A DNA stretch of 11,909 nt from an uncultured Eubacteriales bacterium (GTDB lineage: Bacteria > Bacillota > Clostridia > Christensenellales > Aristaeellaceae): positions 1-11,909 of the forward strand of contig URUF01000060.1 of assembly GCA_900550955.1 (NCBI GenBank), given 5' to 3'. A model generated the notes under the pieces. The model did not search any database and had not been told where the DNA came from. It saw only the letters and a program-made list of their open reading frames with translations. Positions 5,216-11,909 of this stretch are shown here, in pieces. Position 1 is the first letter of the stretch. Each line of letters begins with the position of its first letter. Made by a program: the position numbers and the translations under genes.

Positions 5216-6106
5216 ATGAAAAAGAGCACGCGCACGAAGGTCATTGATATCCTGCTGCTGTGCATGATCATCCTGCCCTTTCTGTTCTGCATAACGCTCA
5301 AGGTGCTTACCAAGCCCGCGTCTGCAGATATCAGCATCACGGGCGCGCAGGTTTACTTTACCATCCCCATGCCGGTGATGGATTTGCCCATCACCGAATC
5401 GCAGGTCACCTCCCTTATGGTGATGATCGCCATGCTGGGGCTTTGCCTGTACCTGACGCACGGCATTGCCGTGGTGCCCAATTCCAAGCGCCAGCTTGTG
5501 GCGGAATTTGTGGTGGAAAAGGCACAGCACCTGGTGGACGATAACATGGGCAAGCGTTTTTCCGCCTTTGCCCCGTTTGTGGCCGCCATTATGGCGCTAT
5601 CCGCGTTTTCCAGCCTGTCCAGCCTTTTGGGCCTGTTCCCGCCCACGTCGGATATGAACATCGTGGCCGGCTGGGCCATTCTGGTGTTTGTGCTCATTAC
5701 CCATTACAAGCTCAAGGGCGGCCTATTCAGCTATGTGAAGGGCTTTTTCGAGCCGGTGTTCATTTTTGCCCCCTTCAATATCATCGGCGAAATCGCCACG
5801 CCCGTTTCCATGTCGTTCCGTCATTACGGCAACGTGCTCTCAGGCGTGGTTATCTCCACGCTGGTGGCCTACGCTCTGCAAAGCTTGAGCCACATGCTCC
5901 TGGGCTGGCTGCCCGGCGTTTTGGGGCAATTTCCCCTGCTGCAAATCGGCCTTCCGGCGATCCTGTCGCTGTACTTTGATATTTTCAGCGGGTTGATGCA
6001 GGCGTTCATTTTCGCCATGCTCACCATGCTCTACATTGCCACAGGCTTCCCCGAGGAGGATTATGAACGGCGCAAAGCAAAGCGCAAGGCTTTGCATGCA
6101 GCATAA
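5216..6106 (+). CDS. atpB: ATP synthase Fo subunit a
   Basis: Subunit a is the membrane stator that carries ions to and from the c-ring. The 296-residue product keeps the essential arginine at Arg202 in SFRHYGN (200-206), equivalent to E. coli Arg210, and the conserved Gln262 in QAFIFAMLT (262-270), equivalent to Gln252. PPTSDMN (142-148) matches the P-T-x-D-x-N motif after the second helix group. The interval between Arg202 and Gln262 is 60 residues, against 42 in E. coli, because of an extra segment around GWLPGVLGQFPLLQIG (230-245). The E. coli Glu219 position is not acidic here (LSGVVIS). AAGGAGG (5199-5205) overlaps the end of atpI, and the start is 6 bases after the atpI stop. Confidence 0.95.
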   Translation: MKKSTRTKVIDILLLCMIILPFLFCITLKVLTKPASADISITGAQVYFTIPMPVMDLPITESQVTSLMVMIAMLGLCLYLTHGIAVVPNSKRQLVAEFVVEKAQHLVDDNMGKRFSAFAPFVAAIMALSAFSSLSSLLGLFPPTSDMNIVAGWAILVFVLITHYKLKGGLFSYVKGFFEPVFIFAPFNIIGEIATPVSMSFRHYGNVLSGVVISTLVAYALQSLSHMLLGWLPGVLGQFPLLQIGLPAILSLYFDIFSGLMQAFIFAMLTMLYIATGFPEEDYERRKAKRKALHAA

Positions 6107-6139
6107 AGGTCACTACAACTGCTAAGGAGGATTTTCAAC

Positions 6140-6424
6140 ATGCTGGAACTTGCGATTGGTATCATTCTTGCTGGCTGCGCCATCGGCGCCGGTTTGGCCC
6201 TGATTGCCGGTATTGGCCCTGGTATTGGCGAAGGTAACGCCGTTGCCAAGGCTTGCGAAGCCATCGGCCGTCAGCCCGAATGCAAGGGCTCTGTTACCTC
6301 CACGATGATCATGGGCTGCGCCATTGCCGAAACCACCGGTCTGTACGGTCTGGTTATTGGCATCCTGCTCATCTTCGTGGCCCCCAATTCCTTTGTAAGC
6401 ATCCTGCTCAATGCCATCAAGTAA
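6140..6424 (+). CDS. atpE: ATP synthase Fo subunit c, two-carboxylate (predicted Na+-binding) type
   Basis: Subunit c forms the rotor ring whose rotation couples ion flow to ATP synthesis. The 94-residue hairpin has helix 1 (about 4-40) with GIGPGIGEGNA (24-34), the polar loop GRQPECKG (43-50), and helix 2 with GCAIAETTGLYGLV (59-72). Glu64 is the ion-binding carboxylate. Thr65, Thr66 and Tyr69 match the Na+ ligand pattern (E-S/T-T-G-x-Y) of Ilyobacter and Clostridium rings. Glu31 replaces the Ilyobacter Gln32 and matches the second carboxylate of the Fusobacterium nucleatum ring. Numbering is one lower than in those proteins. Four cysteines (13, 39, 48, 60) are more than is common. AAGGAGG (6124-6130) is 9 bases before the ATG, a strong site suited to the most abundant Fo subunit. 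Confidence 0.96.
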   Translation: MLELAIGIILAGCAIGAGLALIAGIGPGIGEGNAVAKACEAIGRQPECKGSVTSTMIMGCAIAETTGLYGLVIGILLIFVAPNSFVSILLNAIK

Positions 6425-6449
6425 GGCATTATAAAGGAAGGCAGAATCG

Positions 6450-6959
6450 ATGAGCGTACAGTCATTGGATATCATTTCCGTAAACATATGGCAGATCCTC
6501 ATTTCTCTTGCCAACCTGCTCATCATGTTCCTGATCTTGAAGCGCTTCCTGTTTAAGCCCGTGCAAAAGGTGGTACGGGAGCGCGAGGAGCAGGTTACCA
6601 AGATTTATGGCGAGGCGGAAGAAAGCCGCAGCGCGGCCATGGGCATGAAGCAAGAGTACGAGGCCCGCTTGGCCTCCGCCCGCGAGGAGGCGGACGGCCT
6701 GGTGCGCAACGCCGTTAACACCGCGCAGCGCAAGAGCGATCAGATCGTGAACGAGGCCTCCGCACAGGCCAGCCGCCTCAAGCAGAAGGCCGAGGAAGAA
6801 ATCGCCATGGAGCGCAAGCAGATGCTTGCGGACGTGCGTGGCGAGCTTTCCGATATCGCGGTCAGCATCGCTTCCAAGGTTGTTGAACGCGAAATCCAGC
6901 CAAAGGATCATGAGGCCTTTATGGATGAATTCATCAAGAACGTTGGTGAGCAAGCATGA
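6450..6959 (+). CDS. atpF: ATP synthase Fo subunit b
   Basis: Subunit b forms the peripheral stalk dimer that holds F1 against subunit a. The 169-residue product has one N-terminal membrane helix (about 11-32), then FLFKPVQKVV (33-42), the usual membrane exit segment. A long charged helix rich in Glu, Lys, Arg and Ala (about 43-140) follows and should form the parallel coiled coil. The C-terminal part (about 140-169) should contact delta. Length and layout are normal for Firmicutes. AAAGGAAGG (6433-6441) lies 8 bases upstream of the ATG. Its stop overlaps the atpH start in the sequence ATGA, so the two stator subunits are probably translationally coupled. Confidence 0.95.
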   Translation: MSVQSLDIISVNIWQILISLANLLIMFLILKRFLFKPVQKVVREREEQVTKIYGEAEESRSAAMGMKQEYEARLASAREEADGLVRNAVNTAQRKSDQIVNEASAQASRLKQKAEEEIAMERKQMLADVRGELSDIAVSIASKVVEREIQPKDHEAFMDEFIKNVGEQA

Positions 6960-7492
6960 CCGAGCTGGCCAGAGAGTATGGCGACGGCCTGTATGCCTTG
7001 GCCGACGAGGAAAAGCTCACCGCCGAGGTTTTGGAAGAGATGCAGGCGCTGAAAGCCTGCTTCCGTGAACAGCCGGATTTTTTGCGCCTGCTATCCAACA
7101 TGTCCTTAAGCAAGGAGGAGCGGGTGCATATCCTGGACGGCGCTTTGCGCGGCCAGGTACACCCTTATGTGCTCAACTTTTTGAAAATCCTCTGTGAGCG
7201 CGGCGCCCTTTCGGAATACGAGGGCTGCGTTGCCGCATATACCGCGCTTTACAACCAGGCGCACGGCATTACGGAGGCCAGCGTTACCACCGCCGCGCCG
7301 CTTGGAAAGGACCAGCGCAGGCGCTTGGTGGAAAAGCTATCCGCCATGACGGGCCGCACGGTTGTGCTGTCCGAGAAGGTAGACCCCGCAGTGCTTGGCG
7401 GCGTATTGCTGGAAATGGACGGCAAGCGCTACGACAACACCGTGCGCCGCCGCCTGGACGGCATCCGCAGCGCCATGGCCGGCGAGGCGTAA
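6956..7492 (+). CDS. atpH: ATP synthase F1 subunit delta
   Basis: Delta (OSCP-like) caps the F1 head and links it to the b dimer. The 178-residue product has the expected two parts: a helical N-terminal domain (about 1-105, including REYGDGLYALA at 5-15 and the LLSNMSLSKEER stretch) and a C-terminal domain that includes the Val-Thr-Thr-Ala motif after HGITEA and ends with LGGVLLEMDGKRYDNTV (about 146-162), highly typical of the family. The start overlaps the atpF stop by 4 bases, with GGTGAG (6945-6950) 5 bases upstream. A gap of 37 bases follows before atpA. Confidence 0.95.
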   Translation: MTELAREYGDGLYALADEEKLTAEVLEEMQALKACFREQPDFLRLLSNMSLSKEERVHILDGALRGQVHPYVLNFLKILCERGALSEYEGCVAAYTALYNQAHGITEASVTTAAPLGKDQRRRLVEKLSAMTGRTVVLSEKVDPAVLGGVLLEMDGKRYDNTVRRRLDGIRSAMAGEA

Positions 7493-7529
7493 GCCGCCGC
7501 CTCATCTACTGAAAGCTGGTGATACGATT

Positions 7530-9044
7530 ATGCAGTTGAAACCCGAGGAGATTTCCAAGCTTATTAAAGAGCAGATCAAGCATTACGAAAACAAGATCAC
7601 CCAGAGCGACACCGGCACCATCATCATGATTGGCGATGGCATTGCGCACGTATCCGGGCTGGATCACTGCATGGCCAACGAGCTGGTGCGTTTCCCCAAC
7701 GGCGCGTACGGCATGGCCCTCAACCTGGAGGAGAACTCCGTGGCCATCGTGCTTTTGGGCGACGACGAGGGCGTTAAGGAAGGCGACGTGGTAGAGCGCA
7801 CGGGCCAGGTTGTATCCGTGCCCGTAGGCGAGAGCCTCATTGGCCGCGTGGTCAATTCCCTTGGCCAGCCCGTGGATGGCAAGGGCGATGTGGAGGCCGT
7901 GGAGCGCCGTCCTATCGAGCGCCCCGCGCCCGGCATTATCCAGCGCAAGAGCGTTAGCGTTCCCCTGCAAACGGGCATCAAGGCCATTGACAGCATGATC
8001 CCGATCGGCCGCGGCCAGCGCGAGCTTATCATTGGCGACCGCCAAACCGGCAAGACCGTTATCGCGCTGGATACCATCATCAATCAAAAGGGCAAGGACG
8101 TTATCTGCATTTATGTGGCGATCGGCCAAAAATGCTCTACCGTTGCCCAGCTGGTGGATACGCTTTCCGCCGCCGGAGCGATGGATTACACCATCGTTGT
8201 CAGCTCCACGGCTTCGGAGCTGGCCCCCTTGCAGTACATCGCCCCCTATTCCGGCTGCGCCATGGCCGAATACTTCATGGACCAGGGCAAGGACGTGCTT
8301 ATCATCTACGATGACCTGTCCAAGCACGCGGTGGCCTACCGCGCCCTGTCGCTGCTGATTCGCCGCCCGCCGGGACGCGAGGCCTATCCGGGCGACGTGT
8401 TCTACCTGCACAGCCGCCTGTTGGAGCGCTCCGCCCGCGTGGATCCCGCATACGGCGGCGGCTCCATCACCGCGCTGCCCATCATCGAAACCCAGGCGGG
8501 CGACGTTTCCGCCTACATTCCAACCAACGTCATCTCCATCACCGACGGCCAGATTTTCCTGGAAACCGAGTTGTTCCACTCCGGCATCATGCCCGCCGTA
8601 AACCCCGGTATTTCCGTAAGCCGCGTGGGCGGCAACGCCCAGATCAAGGCGATGAAGAAGGTTGCCGGCAGCCTGAAGCTGCTTTACAGCCAGTACCGCG
8701 AGCTGCAGGGCTTTGCACAGTTCGGTTCTGACCTGGACGCCGATACCAAGGCGCGCCTGGCGCAGGGCCAGCGTATCGTGGAGGTGCTCAAGCAAAACCG
8801 CAACCATCCCATTGCCGTGGAGGACCAGGTATGCATCTTCTATGCCGTTACGCATGATTTCCTCAAGGATGTTGAGGTTACCGACGTGCCGGAGTACGAA
8901 AGCGGCCTGTACGAGCGTATGGCAGCGCAACATTCCGATGTGCTGGACGCCATCCGCTCCACGGGGGATTTGAGCAAGGAAACCGAGGCTTTGCTGAAGC
9001 AGGCTTTGGAAGCCTACACGCGCGATTTTCTCAAAGCCAAGTAA
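7530..9044 (+). CDS. atpA: ATP synthase F1 subunit alpha
   Basis: Alpha is the non-catalytic nucleotide-binding subunit of the alpha3-beta3 hexamer and supplies the arginine finger to the catalytic site. The 504-residue length is normal. The N-terminal helix (about 1-24) should bind delta. The P-loop is GDRQTGKT (169-176), the Walker B region ends in IIYDDLSKHA (258-267), the family signature RRPPGREAYPGD lies at 278-289, and the arginine finger is Arg365 in PGISVSRVGG (359-368). The ATG at 7530 is used because GGTGAT (7518-7523) precedes it by 6 bases and the protein then starts like other alpha subunits; in-frame sequence back to 7395 lies inside atpH. Confidence 0.97.
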   Translation: MQLKPEEISKLIKEQIKHYENKITQSDTGTIIMIGDGIAHVSGLDHCMANELVRFPNGAYGMALNLEENSVAIVLLGDDEGVKEGDVVERTGQVVSVPVGESLIGRVVNSLGQPVDGKGDVEAVERRPIERPAPGIIQRKSVSVPLQTGIKAIDSMIPIGRGQRELIIGDRQTGKTVIALDTIINQKGKDVICIYVAIGQKCSTVAQLVDTLSAAGAMDYTIVVSSTASELAPLQYIAPYSGCAMAEYFMDQGKDVLIIYDDLSKHAVAYRALSLLIRRPPGREAYPGDVFYLHSRLLERSARVDPAYGGGSITALPIIETQAGDVSAYIPTNVISITDGQIFLETELFHSGIMPAVNPGISVSRVGGNAQIKAMKKVAGSLKLLYSQYRELQGFAQFGSDLDADTKARLAQGQRIVEVLKQNRNHPIAVEDQVCIFYAVTHDFLKDVEVTDVPEYESGLYERMAAQHSDVLDAIRSTGDLSKETEALLKQALEAYTRDFLKAK

Positions 9045-9060
9045 GTAAGGAGGGTTCGCC

Positions 9061-9909
9061 ATGGCCGGAGCGTCCATGAAAGACATCAAGCTTCGCATCA
9101 AAAGCGTGGAAAGCACCATGCAAATCACAAAAGCGATGCAGCTTGTGGCGACCTCCAAACTGCGCCGCGCTAAGGAGCGCATGGAAAGCAGCAAGCCCTA
9201 TACCAAAATCGCGCAGGCAGCTATGGCCGCCGCCGTGGCCAGCTGTGAGGATGAAACCGTCCCCTTTGTTACCCCGCGCGGGGCGCACAAGCGCTGCTAT
9301 GTGCTTATCGCCGGAGACCGCGGCCTGGCCGGCGGCTATAACGCCAACGTGTTTAAGGCGGTTGCCGCCCACAGCGAGGGCACGCAAGCCTGCGCGCTCC
9401 CGCTTGGCCGCAAGGCCATCGAGCGCTGCCATCGCCTGGGCTTTGCGGTTCTTACCGACGCGTACCCGCGTGTGGAAGGGATGACCGTGGGCGCTTGCTA
9501 CAAGCTGGCCCAGCTGCTGATTGAGGGATACCAGGAAGCCCGCTACGACGAAGTATGGCTGGTATACACCTCCTTCCGCTCCATGATGAGCCAGGAAGTT
9601 TGCATTGACCGTTTGCTGCCGGTGGAAAAGCCGGCGGCGGACGAACATCGCGCTCCTGTTTCCACAGTATACGAGCTGCCTGCCGAAGAAACCATCGCCC
9701 GCGTCATGCCGGACTTTTTGGCGGGCCGCCTGTACAGCGCCCTGTGCGATTCCTACGCAAGCGAGGTTGCCGCGCGCCGCAGCGCGATGGATTCCGCCAC
9801 CAAGAACGCCGGCGAGATGATCGGCGATCTGAGGCTCAAATACAACCGTGCCCGCCAGGGCGCCATTACCCAGGAGATTACGGAGATCGTGGCCGGCGCC
9901 GAGCAATAA
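9061..9909 (+). CDS. atpG: ATP synthase F1 subunit gamma
   Basis: Gamma is the central rotating shaft joining the c-ring to the catalytic head. The 282-residue product has the two conserved ends that form its coiled coil: MKDIKLRIKSVESTMQITKA (6-25), continuing MQLVATSKLRRAKE, at the N-terminus, and MDSATKNAGEMIGDLRL (about 241-257) with NRARQGAITQEITEIV (about 260-275) at the C-terminus. The middle holds the Rossmann-like domain with AGDRGLAGGYN (about 84-94). No redox-regulated cysteine insertion of the chloroplast type is seen. AAGGAGG (9047-9053) starts 3 bases after the atpA stop and lies 7 bases before the ATG. A second Met at residue 6 is a possible but less likely start. Confidence 0.96.
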   Translation: MAGASMKDIKLRIKSVESTMQITKAMQLVATSKLRRAKERMESSKPYTKIAQAAMAAAVASCEDETVPFVTPRGAHKRCYVLIAGDRGLAGGYNANVFKAVAAHSEGTQACALPLGRKAIERCHRLGFAVLTDAYPRVEGMTVGACYKLAQLLIEGYQEARYDEVWLVYTSFRSMMSQEVCIDRLLPVEKPAADEHRAPVSTVYELPAEETIARVMPDFLAGRLYSALCDSYASEVAARRSAMDSATKNAGEMIGDLRLKYNRARQGAITQEITEIVAGAEQ

Positions 9910-9935
9910 GGCGTCGGGAAAGGAGTTAAACCGCT

Positions 9936-11333
9936 GTGAGCACGCAAAACATTGGCAAGGTGATTCAGGTCATCGGCCCCGTTTTGGACATTCGCTTCCA
10001 GGACGGCCATTTGCCTGAGCTGCTTTCCGCCATTGAAATTCAAAACGGCGATAAAAAGATCGTTGCCGAGGTGGCGCAGCATGTGGGCGACAATGTGGCC
10101 CGCTGCATCTCCATGAACGCAACGGACGGTATGGTGCGCGGTCTGGATGCTGTGGATACCGGCAGTCCCATCACCGTGCCCGTGGGCGATAAGTGCCTGG
10201 GCCGCATCTTCAACCTTTTGGGCCAGGCCGTTGACGAACAGCCCGACCTCACGGATGTGGAGCGTTGGCCCATTCACCGCCAGCCCCCCGCCTACGAGGA
10301 GCAGGAAACCTCTACTGAAATTCTGGAAACCGGCATCAAGGTTGTAGATCTGATTGCCCCCTACGCCAAGGGCGGTAAAATCGGCCTGTTCGGCGGCGCC
10401 GGCGTTGGCAAAACGGTTCTGATCATGGAGCTGATCAACAACGTTGCAAAGCAGCACGGCGGCCTTTCCGTGTTTGCGGGCGTTGGCGAGCGTACCCGTG
10501 AGGGCAACGACCTTTACAACGAAATGAAGGAAAGCGGCGTTATCAACAAGACCGCGCTGGTTTACGGCCAGATGAACGAGCCGCCGGGAGCCCGTATGCG
10601 CGTGGCCCTCTCCGGCTTGACGATGGCGGAATATTTCCGCGACCGCGAGAACCAGGATGTGCTTTTGTTCATCGATAACATCTTCCGTTTCACGCAGGCC
10701 GGCAGCGAAGTGTCCGCCCTGCTGGGCCGCATGCCCAGCGCCGTGGGCTACCAGCCCACCCTGGCTACCGAGATGGGCGCTCTGCAGGAGCGCATCACCT
10801 CCACCAAGAAGGGCTCCATCACGTCCGTACAGGCCGTTTACGTTCCCGCTGACGACCTTACCGACCCCGCCCCCGCCACGACCTTTGCCCACTTGGATGC
10901 GACCACGGTTTTGAGCCGTAACATCGCCTCCCTGGGCATCTATCCCGCCGTGGATCCGCTGGATTCTACCAGCCGCATCCTCTCCCCTGAGGTTGTGGGC
11001 GAGGAGCATTATCAGGTCGCCCGCCAGGTGCAGGGCATCCTCCAGCGGTATAAGGAGCTGCAGGACATCATCGCCATCATGGGTATGGACGAGCTCAGTG
11101 ATGAGGATAAGCTGATCGTATCCCGCGCCCGCAAGGTGCAGCGCTTCCTCAGCCAGCCCTTCAGCGTGGCCGAGCAGTTTACTGGTATGGAGGGCAAGTA
11201 TGTGCCCCTGAAGGAAACCATCCGCGGCTTTAAGGAGATCATCGAAGGCAAGCACGACGACCTGCCCGAGAGCGCCTTCCTGTTTGTAGGCACCATCGAC
11301 GAGGCCGTCGCCAAGGCCAAGAAGGGTGAATAA
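9936..11333 (+). CDS. atpD: ATP synthase F1 subunit beta (GTG start)
   Basis: Beta carries the catalytic sites for ATP synthesis and hydrolysis. The 465-residue product has P-loop GGAGVGKT (153-160), the catalytic Glu185 and Arg186 in AGVGERTREGNDLY (181-194), Walker B LLFIDNIFRF (243-252), and PAPATTFAHLDATTVLSR (311-328). The DELSEED lever is present as DELSDED (385-391), where it contacts gamma and the epsilon C-terminus. It starts with GTG; AAGGAG (9920-9925) lies 10 bases upstream and the next residues (STQNIGKVIQVIGPV) align with the family start, so the GTG is convincing. atpC follows after 2 bases. Confidence 0.97.
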   Translation: MSTQNIGKVIQVIGPVLDIRFQDGHLPELLSAIEIQNGDKKIVAEVAQHVGDNVARCISMNATDGMVRGLDAVDTGSPITVPVGDKCLGRIFNLLGQAVDEQPDLTDVERWPIHRQPPAYEEQETSTEILETGIKVVDLIAPYAKGGKIGLFGGAGVGKTVLIMELINNVAKQHGGLSVFAGVGERTREGNDLYNEMKESGVINKTALVYGQMNEPPGARMRVALSGLTMAEYFRDRENQDVLLFIDNIFRFTQAGSEVSALLGRMPSAVGYQPTLATEMGALQERITSTKKGSITSVQAVYVPADDLTDPAPATTFAHLDATTVLSRNIASLGIYPAVDPLDSTSRILSPEVVGEEHYQVARQVQGILQRYKELQDIIAIMGMDELSDEDKLIVSRARKVQRFLSQPFSVAEQFTGMEGKYVPLKETIRGFKEIIEGKHDDLPESAFLFVGTIDEAVAKAKKGE

Positions 11334-11335
11334 GC

Positions 11336-11737
11336 ATGGCAACCTTTCATTTGCAGATCGTCACCCCGGATCGCATGGTCTTTGACGGCGAGGCAGAGCG
11401 CATTCTGGTACGCACCGTAGGCGGCGACGTATGCATTCTGGCGCACCATATCGACTATGCCGCGCCCCTTAGCGCAGGCGAGGCGCGCGTAACCGACGCG
11501 GAGGGCAATACCCGCGTGGCCGCGTGCAGCGGCGGTATGCTTGGCGTATCCGGCGGCGAGGTGCGCGTGATGGCCACCACCTTTGAGTGGGCCGAGGACA
11601 TCGACCTGGCCCGCGCCGAGCGCGCTCATAAGGAAGCCTTGCAGCGCCTGGAAGCCCTGGAGCGCAGCGACCGCGACTTCGCCATTGCCGAGGCCAAGCT
11701 TAAACGCGCCATTGCGCGTATCCACGTCAAGGGATAA
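11336..11737 (+). CDS. atpC: ATP synthase F1 subunit epsilon
   Basis: Epsilon sits at the foot of gamma and can act as an intrinsic brake on ATP hydrolysis. The 133-residue product has the usual N-terminal beta-sandwich (about 1-84, starting FHLQIVTPDRMVFDGEAE, with GGDVCILAHHIDYAAPL at about 29-45). Two C-terminal helices follow (about 86-131, from WAEDIDLARAERAHKEALQR), so the full-length inhibitory form is present. It starts 2 bases after the atpD stop, with AAGGGTGA at the end of atpD as the likely ribosome-binding site, which suggests coupled translation. It is the last gene of the operon and the last in the window. Confidence 0.95.
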   Translation: MATFHLQIVTPDRMVFDGEAERILVRTVGGDVCILAHHIDYAAPLSAGEARVTDAEGNTRVAACSGGMLGVSGGEVRVMATTFEWAEDIDLARAERAHKEALQRLEALERSDRDFAIAEAKLKRAIARIHVKG

Positions 11738-11748
11738 GCGAGCCGCTG

Positions 11749-11767
11749 TTAAGGGCTTTCCCCTTAA
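11749..11767 (+). terminator. Short hairpin after atpC
   Basis: TTAAGGG (11749-11755) and CCCTTAA (11761-11767) are exact reverse complements around the loop ctttc, 11 bases after the atpC stop. An alternative fold pairs AAGGGCTTT with AAAGC and CCCTT a little further right. There is no U tract, so it is a weak terminator candidate or an mRNA end structure. Confidence 0.35.
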
Positions 11768-11821
11768 AGCTTCCCTTATACCCCTGCCGCACGATCAAAG
11801 GCAAAATGCGTTTGAAAAAGC

Positions 11822-11850
11822 AAGCCGGAGGGTTCTCTGCCCTCCGGCTT
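11822..11850. terminator. GC-rich hairpin downstream of the atp operon
   Basis: AAGCCGGAGGG (11822-11832) and CCCTCCGGCTT (11840-11850) form a perfect 11-bp stem with a 7-base loop. On the plus strand only TT and then cagac follow, so it is a weak terminator for the atp operon. On the minus strand the hairpin is followed by gcTTTTTc (from 11820 down to 11813), so it looks better as a terminator for a convergent gene beyond the right edge. Confidence 0.55.
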
Positions 11851-11877
11851 CAGACTGTCGATAAACCCCATGGGAGG

Positions 11878-11901
11878 CTTGGAGGGCCGCAGCCCTCCAA
11901 G
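11878..11901. repeat. 9-bp inverted repeat at the right end of the window
   Basis: CTTGGAGGG (11878-11886) and CCCTCCAAG (11893-11901) pair perfectly around ccgcag. It shares the GGAGGG/CCCTCC core with the hairpin 28 bases to its left, so the two stems look like relatives of one intergenic hairpin family. No T tract is visible on either side within the window. Confidence 0.45.
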
Positions 11902-11909
11902 TGTAATCC

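Noticed and set aside
7395..7529. In-frame extension of atpA into atpH
   Set aside because: It would overlap well conserved atpH codons in another frame; the ATG at 7530 gives a standard 504-residue alpha subunit.
7506..9194. Long open frame (562 codons) on the minus strand opposite atpA
   Set aside because: It is antisense to a clearly conserved gene, has low-complexity His/Gly/Ala-rich composition and no ribosome-binding site or family motif; GC-rich coding DNA produces such frames by chance.
9753..11342. Long minus-strand open frame (529 codons) opposite atpD and atpG
   Set aside because: Same reasoning: the plus strand encodes textbook beta and gamma subunits, and the antisense product resembles no family.
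1..11909. CRISPR array, tRNA, rRNA, toxin-antitoxin pair or phage genes
   Set aside because: No regularly spaced repeats, no cloverleaf or rRNA motifs, and the small XRE gene has no toxin-sized partner next to it.

Overview
This 11.9 kb stretch is chromosomal housekeeping DNA, most likely from a moderately GC-rich Clostridia-type Firmicute. The evidence is consensus AAGGAGG ribosome-binding sites, TTGACA/TATAAT-like promoters, a Bacillus-type NagB, a Firmicute-style two-gene ABC exporter, and an ATP synthase c subunit of the clostridial/fusobacterial type. No CRISPR array, tRNA, rRNA, prophage or complete mobile element is visible.

Layout. (1) Bases 1-60 look like the right end of an IS3/IS150-type insertion sequence; this call is tentative. 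(2) A near-consensus extended -10 promoter drives a single nagB gene (198-923), which closes with a strong hairpin terminator that probably works in both directions. (3) On the minus strand lie a class I SAM-dependent methyltransferase (993-1613) and an ABC exporter operon whose ATPase (3383-4111) precedes a 12-helix permease (1706-3379). (4) A 225-bp divergent intergenic region separates the ABC operon from a 71-residue XRE-type regulator (4337-4552). It contains a perfect 17+17 bp inverted repeat just upstream of the regulator, a 17-bp imperfect direct repeat and a smaller inverted repeat near the ABC promoter. (5) Bases 4746-11737 hold the complete F1Fo ATP synthase operon in canonical order, atpI-atpB-atpE-atpF-atpH-atpA-atpG-atpD-atpC. 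It has its own promoter and tight or overlapping gene junctions. (6) The last 172 bases hold three hairpins and no gene.

How the genes work together. The nine atp genes encode one machine: the membrane rotor/stator a1-b2-c(n), the F1 motor alpha3-beta3-gamma-delta-epsilon, and the AtpI assembly factor. The most informative observation is in the c subunit. It carries two membrane carboxylates, Glu31 and Glu64, followed by Thr65, Thr66 and Tyr69, which matches the two-carboxylate Na+-coupling motif described for Fusobacterium nucleatum. The enzyme is therefore predicted to be Na+-coupled, or at least Na+-capable. NagB links amino-sugar breakdown to glycolysis. The small XRE protein may control itself, the divergent ABC exporter, or both. 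I found no clear evidence of an entirely new system; the unexplained material is mainly regulatory DNA around the XRE gene and hairpins after atpC.
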